64,000 nucleotides of DNA from an uncultured Slackia sp. (GCF_934630525.1 NZ_CAKTVX010000005.1:103196-167195); one strand, 5' to 3'. Shown: positions 26,786 through 35,486, counted from the stretch's first letter. A program made the numbers and translations. Notes: generated from the sequence alone by a model not told the origin.

Positions 26786-28873
26786 CTATGCCTTCCTTGG
26801 CGGCATATAGGCCTTGGTGTTGTTGAGGCTGAACAAAATCGTCGAGGCATTGTGCAAAAGCGACGAAGTTTGCGGCGTGATAATGCCGGCAATGCCGAGC
26901 GCCAAAAGGGCCGAATTCGTCACCATGACTTTACTGTACGAACCGTTGAGCCTGTTAACCAGGCCTTGGCTCATGGTGCGTAGGCGAACGACAGCTTGCA
27001 AGTCGGTGTCTGACAAAATGATGTCGGCGACTTCTTTGGCGATATCGCTGCCTCCACCCATGGCGAGACCCACGTCAGCGCGGCCAAGGGCGGGCGAATC
27101 GTTTACGCCGTCGCCGACCATGGCGACGCAACGCCCTTCGTTTTTGATGCGATCGACGTACGCGAATTTATCTTCGGGTAGCAGGTCGGCTTGGAATTCG
27201 TCGATACCCGCCTCAGAAGCGATGCGCGCAGCGGTGCGTGCGGAATCGCCCGTGAGCATGACGATATGCTTGAACCCTAAAGTGCGAAGTTCGGCAATGG
27301 CCTCTTTCACGCCAGGTTTTAAGGGGTCTTCGATTCCCAATACGCCCACGACCTCGCCATCAACGGCCAAAAACAAAGGCGAGAGGCCTTCCATTTCGGC
27401 CTCGACGCTGGAAAGCGTTTCGGGGTCCAAATGCGCGTGTTCGTCTTCGAACACGAAGTGCGCCGATCCAATGACGGCGCGTTTGCCGTCAAGCGCCGAA
27501 GCGATACCATGCGCGACGATATACTCCACGGCCGCATGTCGCTCGCGATGCTCGAGCCCGCGTTCTTCGGCGGCGGCAACAACGGCGCGGGCGACGGGGT
27601 GGGGAAAATGCTCTTCCAGGCACGCCGCAAAGCGCAGCACTTCGTCTTCACTCCAGCCATCGGTGGGAATGACGCGTGCGAGCTTCGGTTGCGCCTCCGT
27701 GAGCGTGCCCGTTTTGTCGAAGACGATGGTGTCTGCTTTGGCGAACGATTCGAAGTATTTCGCTCCTTTGACCATGGCGCCCGCTTTGGCGGCATGGCTC
27801 ATGGCGGTCATCACGGCGATGGAGCCCGTGAGCTTCAGCGCGCATGAGTAGTCGACCATAAGCGCGGCGGATGTTTTCACGAGGCTGCGCGTGGAAAGCG
27901 CCACGAGTCCGGCGAGCAGGAAATTCCACGGCACGATTTTGTTCGCCAGGTTCTCCATGCGCGATTGGCCTTCCGATTTCAACGAATCGGCGGCTTCGAC
28001 GAGCGAAACGATGGACCTGAGCTTGGTTTGAGACGTGTTGGCGCGCACGCGTACCAAGATTTCGCCATCTTCAACGACGGTGCCCGCGAATACGTCGTCG
28101 CCAACGGTGCGTTCGACCGCGAGCGGCTCTCCCGTCAGGGTGGCTTGGTTCACCATGGCACATCCACGTTCCACAACGCCATCGATGCAAATAGACATGC
28201 CAGTGCGCACGGCTACCAAATCGCCGGGCATAAGCTCGCATGCCGGTACGCTGGTTTCGGTGTCGTCGACCACTTTCTGGGCTTTATCGGGAACATCGAG
28301 AAGCGAGCTAATGAGCTCGTTTTCGCTCATGGCACGCGTGTAATCTTCGAGCAGCTCGCCCACATTCAGCAAGAACATGGTTTGCGACGCCGTGTCGAAA
28401 TCGCGCTTCGCGAACGAGATGCCAATCGCCGAAGCGTCGAGCACGGGTACGGTGAGGCGCGAGCGCGACAGCTCGAACAGTGCGGCGCGCAAGAACGGCA
28501 GGAAGCCAACTACGGTGCACACGGCGCGAATGGGCGCGGGCAAAAACCATTTGCGCGCATAGCGAGCGCCAATGAGCGTCGCCAAGCTCATGAACAGCGC
28601 ATGCGTTCGCGGCTCGAATTGCACGGAATAGCCGGTTTTCGCATTGGCGATTTTTTCGGCGTCAATTTCGCAGAGCGCATCGAGTACGTTCGCGCGTCGA
28701 GGCGCTTCGAAGTCGACAGACATCTGGCCAATGCGTCCGTAAAGCTGCACGCGCCGTACCCCGTCGATTTCTTTGGTGAGTTTGATAAGTGCGTCGAGGT
28801 CCTCTTCGGGCACAGGGCCCGCCAATCTCAGGCGGGCCCTGCCAGGGATCTCTTTGATTATCGAGAACTTCAT
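26786..28873 (-). CDS. P1B-type heavy-metal ATPase with N-terminal HMA-like domain
   Basis: ATP-driven transition-metal pump of 695 residues. The N-terminus (IKEIPGRARLRLAGP, 1-85) is an HMA-like fold without the CxxC pair. The actuator is AMVNQATLTGEPLAVERTVG, the phosphorylation motif DKTGTLTEAQPKL, the nucleotide region HPVARAVVAAAEERG, and the hinge MVGDGVNDSPAL. The transmembrane metal site reads DYSCALKLT instead of the CPC/CPH of copper and zinc pumps, so the substrate is uncertain; this (Y)SCA class is described for Mn/Zn-type CtpC-like pumps. It follows the DUF6110 gene by 18 bases and is co-transcribed with it. Confidence 0.9.
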   Translation of the reverse strand: MKFSIIKEIPGRARLRLAGPVPEEDLDALIKLTKEIDGVRRVQLYGRIGQMSVDFEAPRRANVLDALCEIDAEKIANAKTGYSVQFEPRTHALFMSLATLIGARYARKWFLPAPIRAVCTVVGFLPFLRAALFELSRSRLTVPVLDASAIGISFAKRDFDTASQTMFLLNVGELLEDYTRAMSENELISSLLDVPDKAQKVVDDTETSVPACELMPGDLVAVRTGMSICIDGVVERGCAMVNQATLTGEPLAVERTVGDDVFAGTVVEDGEILVRVRANTSQTKLRSIVSLVEAADSLKSEGQSRMENLANKIVPWNFLLAGLVALSTRSLVKTSAALMVDYSCALKLTGSIAVMTAMSHAAKAGAMVKGAKYFESFAKADTIVFDKTGTLTEAQPKLARVIPTDGWSEDEVLRFAACLEEHFPHPVARAVVAAAEERGLEHRERHAAVEYIVAHGIASALDGKRAVIGSAHFVFEDEHAHLDPETLSSVEAEMEGLSPLFLAVDGEVVGVLGIEDPLKPGVKEAIAELRTLGFKHIVMLTGDSARTAARIASEAGIDEFQADLLPEDKFAYVDRIKNEGRCVAMVGDGVNDSPALGRADVGLAMGGGSDIAKEVADIILSDTDLQAVVRLRTMSQGLVNRLNGSYSKVMVTNSALLALGIAGIITPQTSSLLHNASTILFSLNNTKAYMPPRKA

Positions 28874-28891
28874 GGCGAATGCCGCAAGGCG

Positions 28892-29149
28892 CTATTCGGC
28901 GGAAGGCTCGGAATCGACCTCGGCGGCTTTGGCGTCGCTCGTGAGGTACGTGGCTTCGGCGACCAGGTCATCGACCTCGGCTTTTGCCTGCTCGACCATA
29001 TCCTGGTAGCAATTCTTCGCGCGCAGGCCGCAGGCGATGCCGTGCACGTAGGCTTTCTTTGCGGGCGCGCTCGTGAGCGCCTTGATGCCTGCGGTTCCCA
29101 GCAGGAAGCCGCCGCCGACGAGCAGGGTGTTGAACGTAGCCTTCTTCAT
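28892..29149 (-). CDS. DUF6110-like small membrane protein in metal ATPase operon
   Basis: An 85-residue protein starting MKKATFNTLLVGGGFLLGTA: one N-terminal membrane segment, then SAPAKKAYVHGIACGLRAKNCYQ and an acidic coiled tail. I recognise it as DUF6110-like, a family found next to SCA-type P-type ATPases; its function is not established. AAGGAGG seven bases before ATG supports the start. It is the first gene of a two-gene minus-strand operon, divergent from the HMA protein at 29297. Confidence 0.8.
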   Translation of the reverse strand: MKKATFNTLLVGGGFLLGTAGIKALTSAPAKKAYVHGIACGLRAKNCYQDMVEQAKAEVDDLVAEATYLTSDAKAAEVDSEPSAE

Positions 29150-29189
29150 GTTTGTCCTCCTTCGAGTCGCGACGAGTCGCGAATGCGTT

Positions 29190-29218
29190 TATGCATGAAC
29201 TATGTTCGCTCATGCATA
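29190..29218. promoter_or_regulatory. Operator-like dyad in the divergent metal promoter region
   Basis: TATGCATGA-N11-TCATGCATA (9-bp perfect inverted repeat), with an inner GAAC-TAT-GTTC resembling ArsR/SmtB-family sites. It lies between the divergent start sites of the DUF6110-ATPase operon and the HMA gene. Confidence 0.5.
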
Positions 29219-29222
29219 CTTT

Positions 29223-29249
29223 TTGCAAAAGTAAGAGTAGTGTTACAAT
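29223..29249 (+). promoter_or_regulatory. Promoter of the HMA-domain gene
   Basis: TTGCAA (29223-29228), 15-bp spacer, TACAAT (29244-29249). The palindromic TTGCAA could serve as -35 for both directions. Confidence 0.45.
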
Positions 29250-29296
29250 TCGCGAAAGTCAATGAAGGCAAACTCGATGTTAAGGAAGATTTACAT

Positions 29297-29692
29297 ATGG
29301 AAGGCATGAACGTTCAGACGGCGGCTTTGTTGGCGGTCATCATCGTGGGCATGGTCTTCGCCGCGCGGCGCATGTATCGCGTGTTTTCGCTGAAGGACGA
29401 CTGCTGCGGCGGCGGCGCGAAAGACTCGTCGAAGAAATTCAAGGCGGTGCGCGTGAGCGACACGAACGAGGCGAACTACAAGCATGCGCTCGATTTGAAA
29501 ATTGGTGGAATGACCTGCGAAAAATGCGTCGAGAACGTGCAGAATGCCATCAACTCCATCGATGCGGGCAACGTGTGGGCTCGTGTCGATTTGGGTTCGA
29601 AAACGGCGCATATTCTTTCGAAGAACGTTCTTGACCAGGCTTCCGTTGAAGAAGCGGTTGAAGCGGCGGGGTATTTCGTAAGCCGTCGATAG
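29297..29692 (+). CDS. Membrane-anchored heavy-metal-associated (HMA) domain protein
   Basis: A 131-residue protein with an N-terminal membrane helix (AALLAVIIVGMVFAARRMY), a Cys-Cys-Gly-Gly-Gly patch resembling FeoB-associated Cys-rich proteins, and a C-terminal HMA fold with the metal site GGMTCEKCVENVQ (about 82-94). It is probably a metal-delivery protein for the adjacent ATPase, whose own N-domain lacks CxxC. The start is ATG 29297 with AAGGA at 29283-29287; the long open frame upstream is an antisense shadow of the ATPase operon. It is divergently transcribed from that operon with shared control likely. Confidence 0.85.
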   Translation: MEGMNVQTAALLAVIIVGMVFAARRMYRVFSLKDDCCGGGAKDSSKKFKAVRVSDTNEANYKHALDLKIGGMTCEKCVENVQNAINSIDAGNVWARVDLGSKTAHILSKNVLDQASVEEAVEAAGYFVSRR

Positions 29693-29866
29693 GGTGGCGC
29701 AATCGAGCTTCGGCTTTCGCGCATTTCGCAATGCGGCGTGAAGGCCGCACGCGGCGGGGATTGGCGGCTGCCTGTATTCCGCTTGAACGGCTTCAAGTGA
29801 ATTTTGAGGCTGCTGCGCAATTGGGGGAACTGTCCAGATGCGCGCTTGTTGCGCTTAGATAAAGAG

Positions 29867-29909
29867 AAGGCGCCGGCTCCTCGGGAAAACGAGGGGCCGG
29901 CGCCTTTTT
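29867..29909. terminator. Bidirectional intrinsic terminator
   Basis: Long stem AAGGCGCCGGC... / ...GCCGGCGCCTT with T runs on the plus side and a T-rich tail (TTCTCTTT) on the minus side. It serves the convergent HMA and SGNH hydrolase genes. Confidence 0.85.
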
Positions 29910-29922
29910 GAAGCGTGCGTGC

Positions 29923-30867
29923 TTAGTTATCGCACATAAGCAGCCAGGCATTGTTCGGCGCCATGGCGTGCTCGCAGAAGCTGCAGGGCTTATCGGCGCA
30001 TAGTGGCGCGCTGCGCCACATGGGGGCGTCTTCCCATTCGCCGAGCAGCTCGGCGGGTAGCATGCTTTGCGGAACCGTGGTGAGCCCGCGCGCGCCACGC
30101 CCAAGCGCGGTTTCGATTTCCGCTTCATGTTCCATCGACCAGGCGAACATGCCAGCGAGCTGGCGCATGCCTCGTGCGGTAGGGTGCGTGCCCTCGATTG
30201 CTTCGTAGTCCATGCCGCAGGCGAAGGCGTCGGCCACATGAGCGCCGGCTTCATGGGCGGCGGCGCGAATGGCGTCGTTGTAGTCGGCGAAGGGAACGCC
30301 GCGGAAATCGTAGGCGAACTGCGGCTTTGCGTGGCCTGCGATACGTCCGGGAACGAGTGTGACGCACCAGATTTCGGTTTCGGGGCAGCGTGCGCGAAGG
30401 CGAGCGAGCATCGAGGCATAGGCGGCTTTGAAGCGGTCGATTTGTCCGGGCGCCGCAAGCTCGGCAAGAACCTTTTCGGCGGGTGCTTGCGCCGAAAGTT
30501 CGGCGGGGCAGGCCGATCCGTGGCCGTCGGCGTTCATTTTGGCGCCGCCCCAGCCGTAGTCGTTGATGCCGATGAAGCATACGATGGCATCGGGGGCCTC
30601 GCCCTCATCGCCTAAGATCGCGTTGGCGCGCGCATCGGAATCGCCGGCGGGGAAGAACCCGCCTTCCACGAGGCTTCCTGAAAACGAGCCGTTTTTCAAA
30701 AGCGTGCCGTCAAAATGGTCTATGAGCAGGTGCCACCATGTTTGCTCGACATGCGTGACGCCCGTTTTCTCCAATCGTTCGTCGGAGTAGAACACGTCGA
30801 AGCCCGGTGGGTTCCATCCGTCGAATGTTGAGATGGAGTCGCCGAGGATCGAAAACGTTTTTGCCAC
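29923..30867 (-). CDS. SGNH/GDSL-family hydrolase
   Basis: A 314-residue cytosolic-type esterase/lipase fold. Block I SILGDSIS (catalytic Ser about residue 11), block III FIGINDYGWGG (Asn of the oxyanion hole) and block V EGTHPTARGM (catalytic His) are present; the acid residue is probably the Glu/Asp three before His. The substrate is unknown. The C-terminus adds a Cys-containing stretch (CADKPCSFCEHA) that could bind zinc. The start is GTG with AAGGAG six bases before it. It stands alone between a bidirectional terminator and the aminopeptidase gene. Confidence 0.88.
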   Translation of the reverse strand: MAKTFSILGDSISTFDGWNPPGFDVFYSDERLEKTGVTHVEQTWWHLLIDHFDGTLLKNGSFSGSLVEGGFFPAGDSDARANAILGDEGEAPDAIVCFIGINDYGWGGAKMNADGHGSACPAELSAQAPAEKVLAELAAPGQIDRFKAAYASMLARLRARCPETEIWCVTLVPGRIAGHAKPQFAYDFRGVPFADYNDAIRAAAHEAGAHVADAFACGMDYEAIEGTHPTARGMRQLAGMFAWSMEHEAEIETALGRGARGLTTVPQSMLPAELLGEWEDAPMWRSAPLCADKPCSFCEHAMAPNNAWLLMCDN

Positions 30868-30914
30868 CAGATTGCTCCTTGGGTTGGTTGTTCGGTCGTG
30901 CGTGCAAACGTGCG

Positions 30915-30941
30915 CGACCCGCGCGCCCGTCGCGCGGGTCG
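30915..30941. repeat. GC-rich hairpin between SGNH hydrolase and aminopeptidase genes
   Basis: CGACCCGCGCG / CGCGCGGGTCG (30915-30925 with 30931-30941); the T-rich tail is weak on either strand, so the terminator role is uncertain. Confidence 0.5.
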
Positions 30942-31005
30942 ATTTGTGCTTATATAAAAGGTGTGCGAAACACCAGGTCGAGCTGAGCGTTGCGCGTATG
31001 CGGCG

Positions 31006-32430
31006 CTAGGCGTATTTCAGGAAGGCGCGGTAGGCTTTCAACGCTTCGTATATGTCGGCCTTGTCGACCACTTCCCATGGTGCGTGCATCGAAAGCACCG
31101 GCACGCCGCAGTCGATGACGTTCATGCCATATTCCGCCAGAATGTAAGCGATGGTTCCGCCGCCGCCCACATCAACGCGACCGAGCTCGGCGGTTTGGAA
31201 CGCGGCGTTGCCCTTGTCCATGACGGAGCGAATCTTGGCCATGTATTCAGCGTTCGCGTCGTTCGATCCGCTTTTGCCGCGCGCGCCGGTGAATTTGTTG
31301 AACACCACGCCGCGGCCCAGATAGGCGGCGTTCTTCGTTTCGAAGGCGCTTGCATAGCTGGGGTCGAAGCCCGCAGACACGTCGCTCGAAAGCATGGACG
31401 AGTTCGCAAGGCAGCGGCGCAGCGGCAAATCGCCTGCCTGGCCGGCGAGGTCCATGAGTTCGGCGATGGTGTTCTCGAAGAACATCGACGTCATGCCCGT
31501 AGCGCCCACGCTGCCGATTTCTTCCTTGTCGACCAGAATGCAGATGCCCGTTTTCTCAAGGTCGCTCGCCTCGAGTTGCGCGACCAGGCTGGGGAAGGCG
31601 CATACGCGATCGTCGTGGCCGTAGCCGAGCACCATGGAGCGGTCGAAGCCCAGCTCGCGTGCGCGGCCGGCGGGAACGACCTCGAGCTCGCTCGAAAGGA
31701 AGTCTTCTTCTTCCATGCCGTATTTCTCGGCGAGCAGCGCGAGCATGGTCGCTTTCACGGGTTCTTTTTCCGCGAGTTTCTCGAGCTCGGTTTTCTCGGC
31801 GCTTTCTTTGCCTTCGGCCTTCGCGGCGGGGCGGCCGCCTGCGAGCACATCGAGGTTTTCGCCCTCGACGACCTCGGATGCCTTCTTCTGCATTTGGTCG
31901 TTGGCAAGATGGATGAGCAGGTCGGTGATGCAGAATACGGGGTCGCCCGCGTCTTCGCCCACGTTCACGCGCTCAACGCTGCCGTCTTTTTTCGCGATAA
32001 CGCCGTGAATGGCGAGCGGGAGCGTGACCCACTGGTACTTCTTGATGCCGCCGTAGTAATGCGTGTCGAGCAGCGCCAGATCGCCCGACTCATAGAGCGG
32101 GTTTTGCTTGATGTCCAAACGCGGGCTGTCGACGTGCGCGCCCAAAATGTTCAGGCCGTCCTGCATGGGGCGGCTGCCGATGTGCGCCAAGATGATGGTT
32201 TTGCCGTACAGCTCGGCGTATACCTTGTCGCCCGCGGCGAGCTGCTTGCCCGCGGCGCGCGCCTCGTCGAGCGAAATGTAACCCGCCTCGCGCGCCTGGG
32301 CGATGGCGGTCGCCACGCATTCGCGCTCGGTCTTGTTGGCGCTGATGAAATCGATGTAGTCGGCTGCGAGCTTCTCGAGCTCGGCCAGCTGCGGCTCGTC
32401 GTATGCGAGCCATGCGTTCTTGTGCTCCAA
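31006..32430 (-). CDS. M18-family aminopeptidase
   Basis: Zinc exopeptidase that removes N-terminal residues, often acidic or hydrophobic, from peptides. The 474-residue protein has metal-ligand blocks AHVDSPRLDIK, DKEEIGSVGATG, SSDVSAG and, near the end, SMHAPWEVVDK. A Lys/Glu/Ala-rich insertion sits near residue 205-235. The start is TTG, supported by AAGGA seven bases upstream; ATG codons downstream would truncate the fold. A consensus TATAAT on the minus strand (32471-32466) lies 36 bases upstream. It is probably monocistronic. Confidence 0.93.
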   Translation of the reverse strand: MEHKNAWLAYDEPQLAELEKLAADYIDFISANKTERECVATAIAQAREAGYISLDEARAAGKQLAAGDKVYAELYGKTIILAHIGSRPMQDGLNILGAHVDSPRLDIKQNPLYESGDLALLDTHYYGGIKKYQWVTLPLAIHGVIAKKDGSVERVNVGEDAGDPVFCITDLLIHLANDQMQKKASEVVEGENLDVLAGGRPAAKAEGKESAEKTELEKLAEKEPVKATMLALLAEKYGMEEEDFLSSELEVVPAGRARELGFDRSMVLGYGHDDRVCAFPSLVAQLEASDLEKTGICILVDKEEIGSVGATGMTSMFFENTIAELMDLAGQAGDLPLRRCLANSSMLSSDVSAGFDPSYASAFETKNAAYLGRGVVFNKFTGARGKSGSNDANAEYMAKIRSVMDKGNAAFQTAELGRVDVGGGGTIAYILAEYGMNVIDCGVPVLSMHAPWEVVDKADIYEALKAYRAFLKYA

Positions 32431-32465
32431 AGCAGTTCCTTTCGCTTGGGAATTCTCACAAGCGC

Positions 32466-32471
32466 ATTATA
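32466..32471 (-). promoter_or_regulatory. -10 element of the aminopeptidase promoter
   Basis: Consensus TATAAT on the minus strand, 36 bases before the TTG start; -35 unclear. Confidence 0.5.
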
Positions 32472-32836
32472 GAAGGGAATGGACGCGGCGGCATGTCGGC
32501 AGCGAAACGAAACAGAATGGCCGCAGGACATGAGCCGAAGGCGGGGAGAGATCGGTAAAGCAGTAGGCGTTTGGACCAGTGCGAAGAGGGTTTTAAGGCT
32601 ACAACGACGGAGGCTTGTGCTGTCTCAAAGAATCGCAGAATGACATGCGGCTAATAACGAATAGATGCGTATAGCGAGGGGCGCCAGAATTCGCTAGTTG
32701 TCCATTCTGCTGTACTTCGAAAACAATGGTTTCGATATCATGGCAGACATGGTGATCTGATGCCTGGCTGGCGGAACTTGTGGCGTCGATGGAGATACGC
32801 TCAAGCGTCATTGCAGATTAAGGAAGGTCGTTATCG
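32472..32836. other. Gene-free stretch before the zinc-ribbon/radical SAM pair
   Basis: About 365 bases with lower GC than the neighbourhood and no coding frame I would defend. AAGGAAGG at 32820-32827 is the ribosome binding site of the next gene. Confidence 0.5.
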
Positions 32837-33385
32837 ATGGACTTCTCGCTTACGAAAGAACAGCTCGAAGAGAAATTGCTTGCGTTGGATGCAACGCGGG
32901 ATGATTTTGAACCAAGGGGAATGTTTGCTATGTGCTATGCGCCGGCAGCAATGCCGGCAAAAGATGCTGTGCCGAAGGTCTGCGAACAATGCGGGAAGCA
33001 GTTCAACATAGTCGGTCGAGGCGTTAGGAGAGTACTGACTAATTACCGGCGGATAGCAAAGGAATGTCGGGATTTTGGCTACGACGCGCAGATTCTTTTC
33101 TATTGCGATAGGTGCGTGAACAGCCACTCTCTTCCGATTCTCGAGCACGAGTCAACAAACGTATTCTTTGGTTTTAAGACGAAAGAGGAAAAAGAATACC
33201 ATTTGACGCCGCTTGACCAGATGTACTGTGATGACGGCGATCTCAGGATGGCTCTCGAATTTCTGAAGGGCGCGAAAAGCTATCAGGAGCTGGATAAGGA
33301 TTATAGGGCGCATAGCCTCTATGGGTCCGCCGACGGTTTCAGGGAAAGCATAGAACGAGTGCTTGGTTTGGGGCCGCAGCGATGA
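32837..33385 (+). CDS. Unknown zinc-ribbon-like protein coupled to a radical SAM gene
   Basis: A 182-residue protein that I do not recognise. Visible features: a charged N-terminal helix (1-20), a short segment MFAMCYAPAAMPAKDA (29-44), and two CxxC pairs, C49-C52 and C90-C93 (CEQCGKQF, CDRCVNSH), which probably form one split zinc ribbon. A helical C-terminal half contains LRMALEFLKGAKSYQEL. It overlaps the radical SAM gene by ATGA (33382-33385), implying translational coupling and a shared job such as substrate, recognition or delivery partner. Codon use (AGG, AGA, ATA) and GC are unlike the flanking housekeeping genes, hinting at transfer. Confidence 0.75.
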   Translation: MDFSLTKEQLEEKLLALDATRDDFEPRGMFAMCYAPAAMPAKDAVPKVCEQCGKQFNIVGRGVRRVLTNYRRIAKECRDFGYDAQILFYCDRCVNSHSLPILEHESTNVFFGFKTKEEKEYHLTPLDQMYCDDGDLRMALEFLKGAKSYQELDKDYRAHSLYGSADGFRESIERVLGLGPQR

Positions 33386-34362
33386 ATGCTATGCCCGAAG
33401 TCGCGGCGGTGGAACTGACCTATCGCTGCAACCATCGTTGCATCTTTTGTTCGTGCCCTTGGGAAGCGGATGCGCTTGCGAAGGGACAGGAGCTTGACGT
33501 CGTCGCATGGGGGCGGGCCTTTCATGAGATGGGAAGAAGGGGTACTCGCATTGTGTCGTTCAGCGGGGGCGAGCCTACGCTAAGGTCGGATTTGCTTAGT
33601 ATCATCGACGCCGCATGGCACGAAGGCTTGCAGTCTTGTCTTGTCTCGAATGGTAGAGCAATGGACGAAAGAATGCTCCAGGAGCTCAATGCTCGAGAAG
33701 TCAGTCTGAGCATCAGTGTTCCCGGTATAGAAACATTCGAGAAACAGACGGGCTACAATGGGGTTGAGCACGTCATGAGCCTTTTTCGGGCGGCGCGAGC
33801 AATGGGTATGAGAGTCACTGCAAACATCGCAGTGACGAAGATCAATCTTCCTGAACTTTATGAGACGATTGCTTATTCGCTGATCAACGGAGCCTCCTAT
33901 ATACTCCTCAACCGTTTTCTTCCTGGGGGAAGGGGACTGGAGAATAGCAAGTTCTTGTTGGACAGGATCGAAATCAATGAGATGTTACGTATTGCGGAGG
34001 AAGTGCTCGGTAAGGCAGGGGCATATGGACATGTGGGGACCGAACTGCCTTATTGCGCGGTTGAGAATCCCGATAACCTCAAATCGCTTAGCGTTAGCTT
34101 TCAGTGTGGTGCTGCGAAGTCGTTTTACGTGGTCGACTCGAGTGGATACGTGCGGGTTTGCAATCATTCGGAGCAAAGGCTTTGCAGCGTGTTTGAGTTG
34201 GACGAGCTGGAACGCAACGATTACTGGAACTTATTCGCTAAAAGGGAATATCGACCGCGCATGTGCGTTGGTTGCGAGCACGAAGCAATCTGCGATGGCG
34301 GTTGTCGTGAGGCGGCTCATGTATATGGCGGGAACGTCTTAGGCCCTGATCCGTGCTTTTGA
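33382..34362 (+). CDS. Radical SAM/SPASM-domain protein (peptide-maturase-like)
   Basis: A 326-residue radical SAM enzyme. The cluster motif is CNHRCIFC (Cx3Cx2C, about residues 14-21), followed by SFSGGEPTLRSD. The C-terminus has a full SPASM set: FQCGAAKSFYVV with C-X12-G-X4-C, then CVGCEHEAICDGGC (C-X2-C-X5-C-X3-C) and a final Cys in GPDPCF, enough for auxiliary 4Fe-4S clusters. SPASM proteins of this size usually modify ribosomal peptides or act in cofactor synthesis. Its only partner is the overlapping zinc-ribbon gene; no precursor peptide, protease or transporter is recognised. No terminator follows; a WYL regulator starts 129 bases later. Confidence 0.88.
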   Translation: MNAMPEVAAVELTYRCNHRCIFCSCPWEADALAKGQELDVVAWGRAFHEMGRRGTRIVSFSGGEPTLRSDLLSIIDAAWHEGLQSCLVSNGRAMDERMLQELNAREVSLSISVPGIETFEKQTGYNGVEHVMSLFRAARAMGMRVTANIAVTKINLPELYETIAYSLINGASYILLNRFLPGGRGLENSKFLLDRIEINEMLRIAEEVLGKAGAYGHVGTELPYCAVENPDNLKSLSVSFQCGAAKSFYVVDSSGYVRVCNHSEQRLCSVFELDELERNDYWNLFAKREYRPRMCVGCEHEAICDGGCREAAHVYGGNVLGPDPCF

Positions 34363-34439
34363 TCGGCTGGTCGCTCCTCTGGTCTTGACCGAGTTCATTC
34401 CCTCATGTGTACACCATAAGGGACACTCATCTTTTTTTT

Positions 34440-34457
34440 CGGAATATAATTGTTCCG
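34440..34457 (+). promoter_or_regulatory. -10 element with overlapping dyad before the WYL regulator gene
   Basis: TATAAT (34445-34450) sits inside the dyad CGGAA-N8-TTCCG (34440-34457), a layout that fits autoregulation. Confidence 0.4.
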
Positions 34458-34490
34458 AGCAAAGCATAGGCGTTGGCGATTGGAGCGAAC

Positions 34491-35486
34491 ATGGCCGAAG
34501 TTGTCGCGAGCAAATTGAAGCTATTGCATCTGGCTCGCATTTTCGAACGCGAGACCGACGACGACCACGGCCTTACTGCGCCGCAAATTATTGGAAAGCT
34601 TGCCGAGCTCGGTGTGAACGTCGAGCGTAAAACCCTGTATCGCGATATCGATTGCCTGCGTGCATTTGGGTACAACATTCTGAAATACAATCGCGCGCCC
34701 GTCGAATATGGCCTGGCCACACGCGATTTCCAAGAACAGGAGCTGTTGCTTTTGGCCGATGCTGTGCAGTCGTCGAAGTTCCTTACCGAAAGCAAAAGCC
34801 GCTCACTCGTCGAAGGCATAGGCAAACTCGGCAGCAGATACATGGACGAAAACCTGCGTAAACAGGTGCATGTCGAAGGCCGCATCAAGAGCCAAAATGA
34901 GTCGGTGTTCTACAACATCGATGCCATTCAGCGCGCCATCTCGCTTCGCCGTAAAATCGAATTCCGCTATTTCAAATACGACGAGCATAAAAAGCGCGTT
35001 ACGAGCAAACATGGGGATGGAAGCGAGATATATAAGGAAACTCCTGTTCAGCTTGCATATATGGACGATGAGTACTATCTCATTGTCTGGAACGACAAAT
35101 ACGCCGGTTTCACCCATTACCGCGTCGATAGGATGCAAAACCTCGAGGTGTCGAGCGAGGCGGCCACGCGCAACGATGAGATTTCGTCATTTGACGTGGC
35201 CAAACACCAGCAGCGTGTATTCGGCATGTTCCACGGTGAATCGGTCGGCGTCACGCTGCTTGTGCGCGGGTCCGTGATGAGCGCGATCGTCGACCGCTTC
35301 GGTAAAGATGTCGAAGTGCTGCCCGCGGAAGACGGTTGGGCGCGCGTGTGCGTGACGGTTATGGCCGCGCCCACGTTTTACGGGTGGCTCGCGACGTTCG
35401 GGTCGAGCGTGCAAATCGAAGAGCCGCAGTCGTTGCGCCAGGCGTATGCGAGCTACCTGTCGGCAATCTTGGAGAATTATCAGTAA
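34491..35486 (+). CDS. WYL-domain transcriptional regulator
   Basis: A 331-residue DNA-binding regulator: N-terminal helix-turn-helix (KLLHLARIFERET, LTAPQIIGKLAELGVNVERK with TLYRDIDCLRAFGYN), a WYL ligand-binding domain in the middle (about 130-230; IEFRYFKYDE, PVQLAYMDDEYYLIVWND, FTHYRVDRM), and a C-terminal WCX extension. WYL proteins sense nucleotide-like or nucleic-acid ligands and often control stress or defence genes; the target here is unknown. ATG 34491 has GGAG at 34481-34484. A dyad overlaps its probable -10. It may control the adjacent accessory genes. Confidence 0.9.
   Translation: MAEVVASKLKLLHLARIFERETDDDHGLTAPQIIGKLAELGVNVERKTLYRDIDCLRAFGYNILKYNRAPVEYGLATRDFQEQELLLLADAVQSSKFLTESKSRSLVEGIGKLGSRYMDENLRKQVHVEGRIKSQNESVFYNIDAIQRAISLRRKIEFRYFKYDEHKKRVTSKHGDGSEIYKETPVQLAYMDDEYYLIVWNDKYAGFTHYRVDRMQNLEVSSEAATRNDEISSFDVAKHQQRVFGMFHGESVGVTLLVRGSVMSAIVDRFGKDVEVLPAEDGWARVCVTVMAAPTFYGWLATFGSSVQIEEPQSLRQAYASYLSAILENYQ

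Noticed and set aside
27965..29296. Plus-strand frame leading into the HMA protein
   Set aside because: Shadow of the minus-strand ATPase and DUF6110 genes; the HMA protein starts at 29297 with a membrane helix and ribosome site.
32760..33011. 83-codon frame overlapping the zinc-ribbon gene
   Set aside because: Frame-shifted shadow; the ribosome site AAGGAAGG and CxxC pairs favour the 32837 frame.
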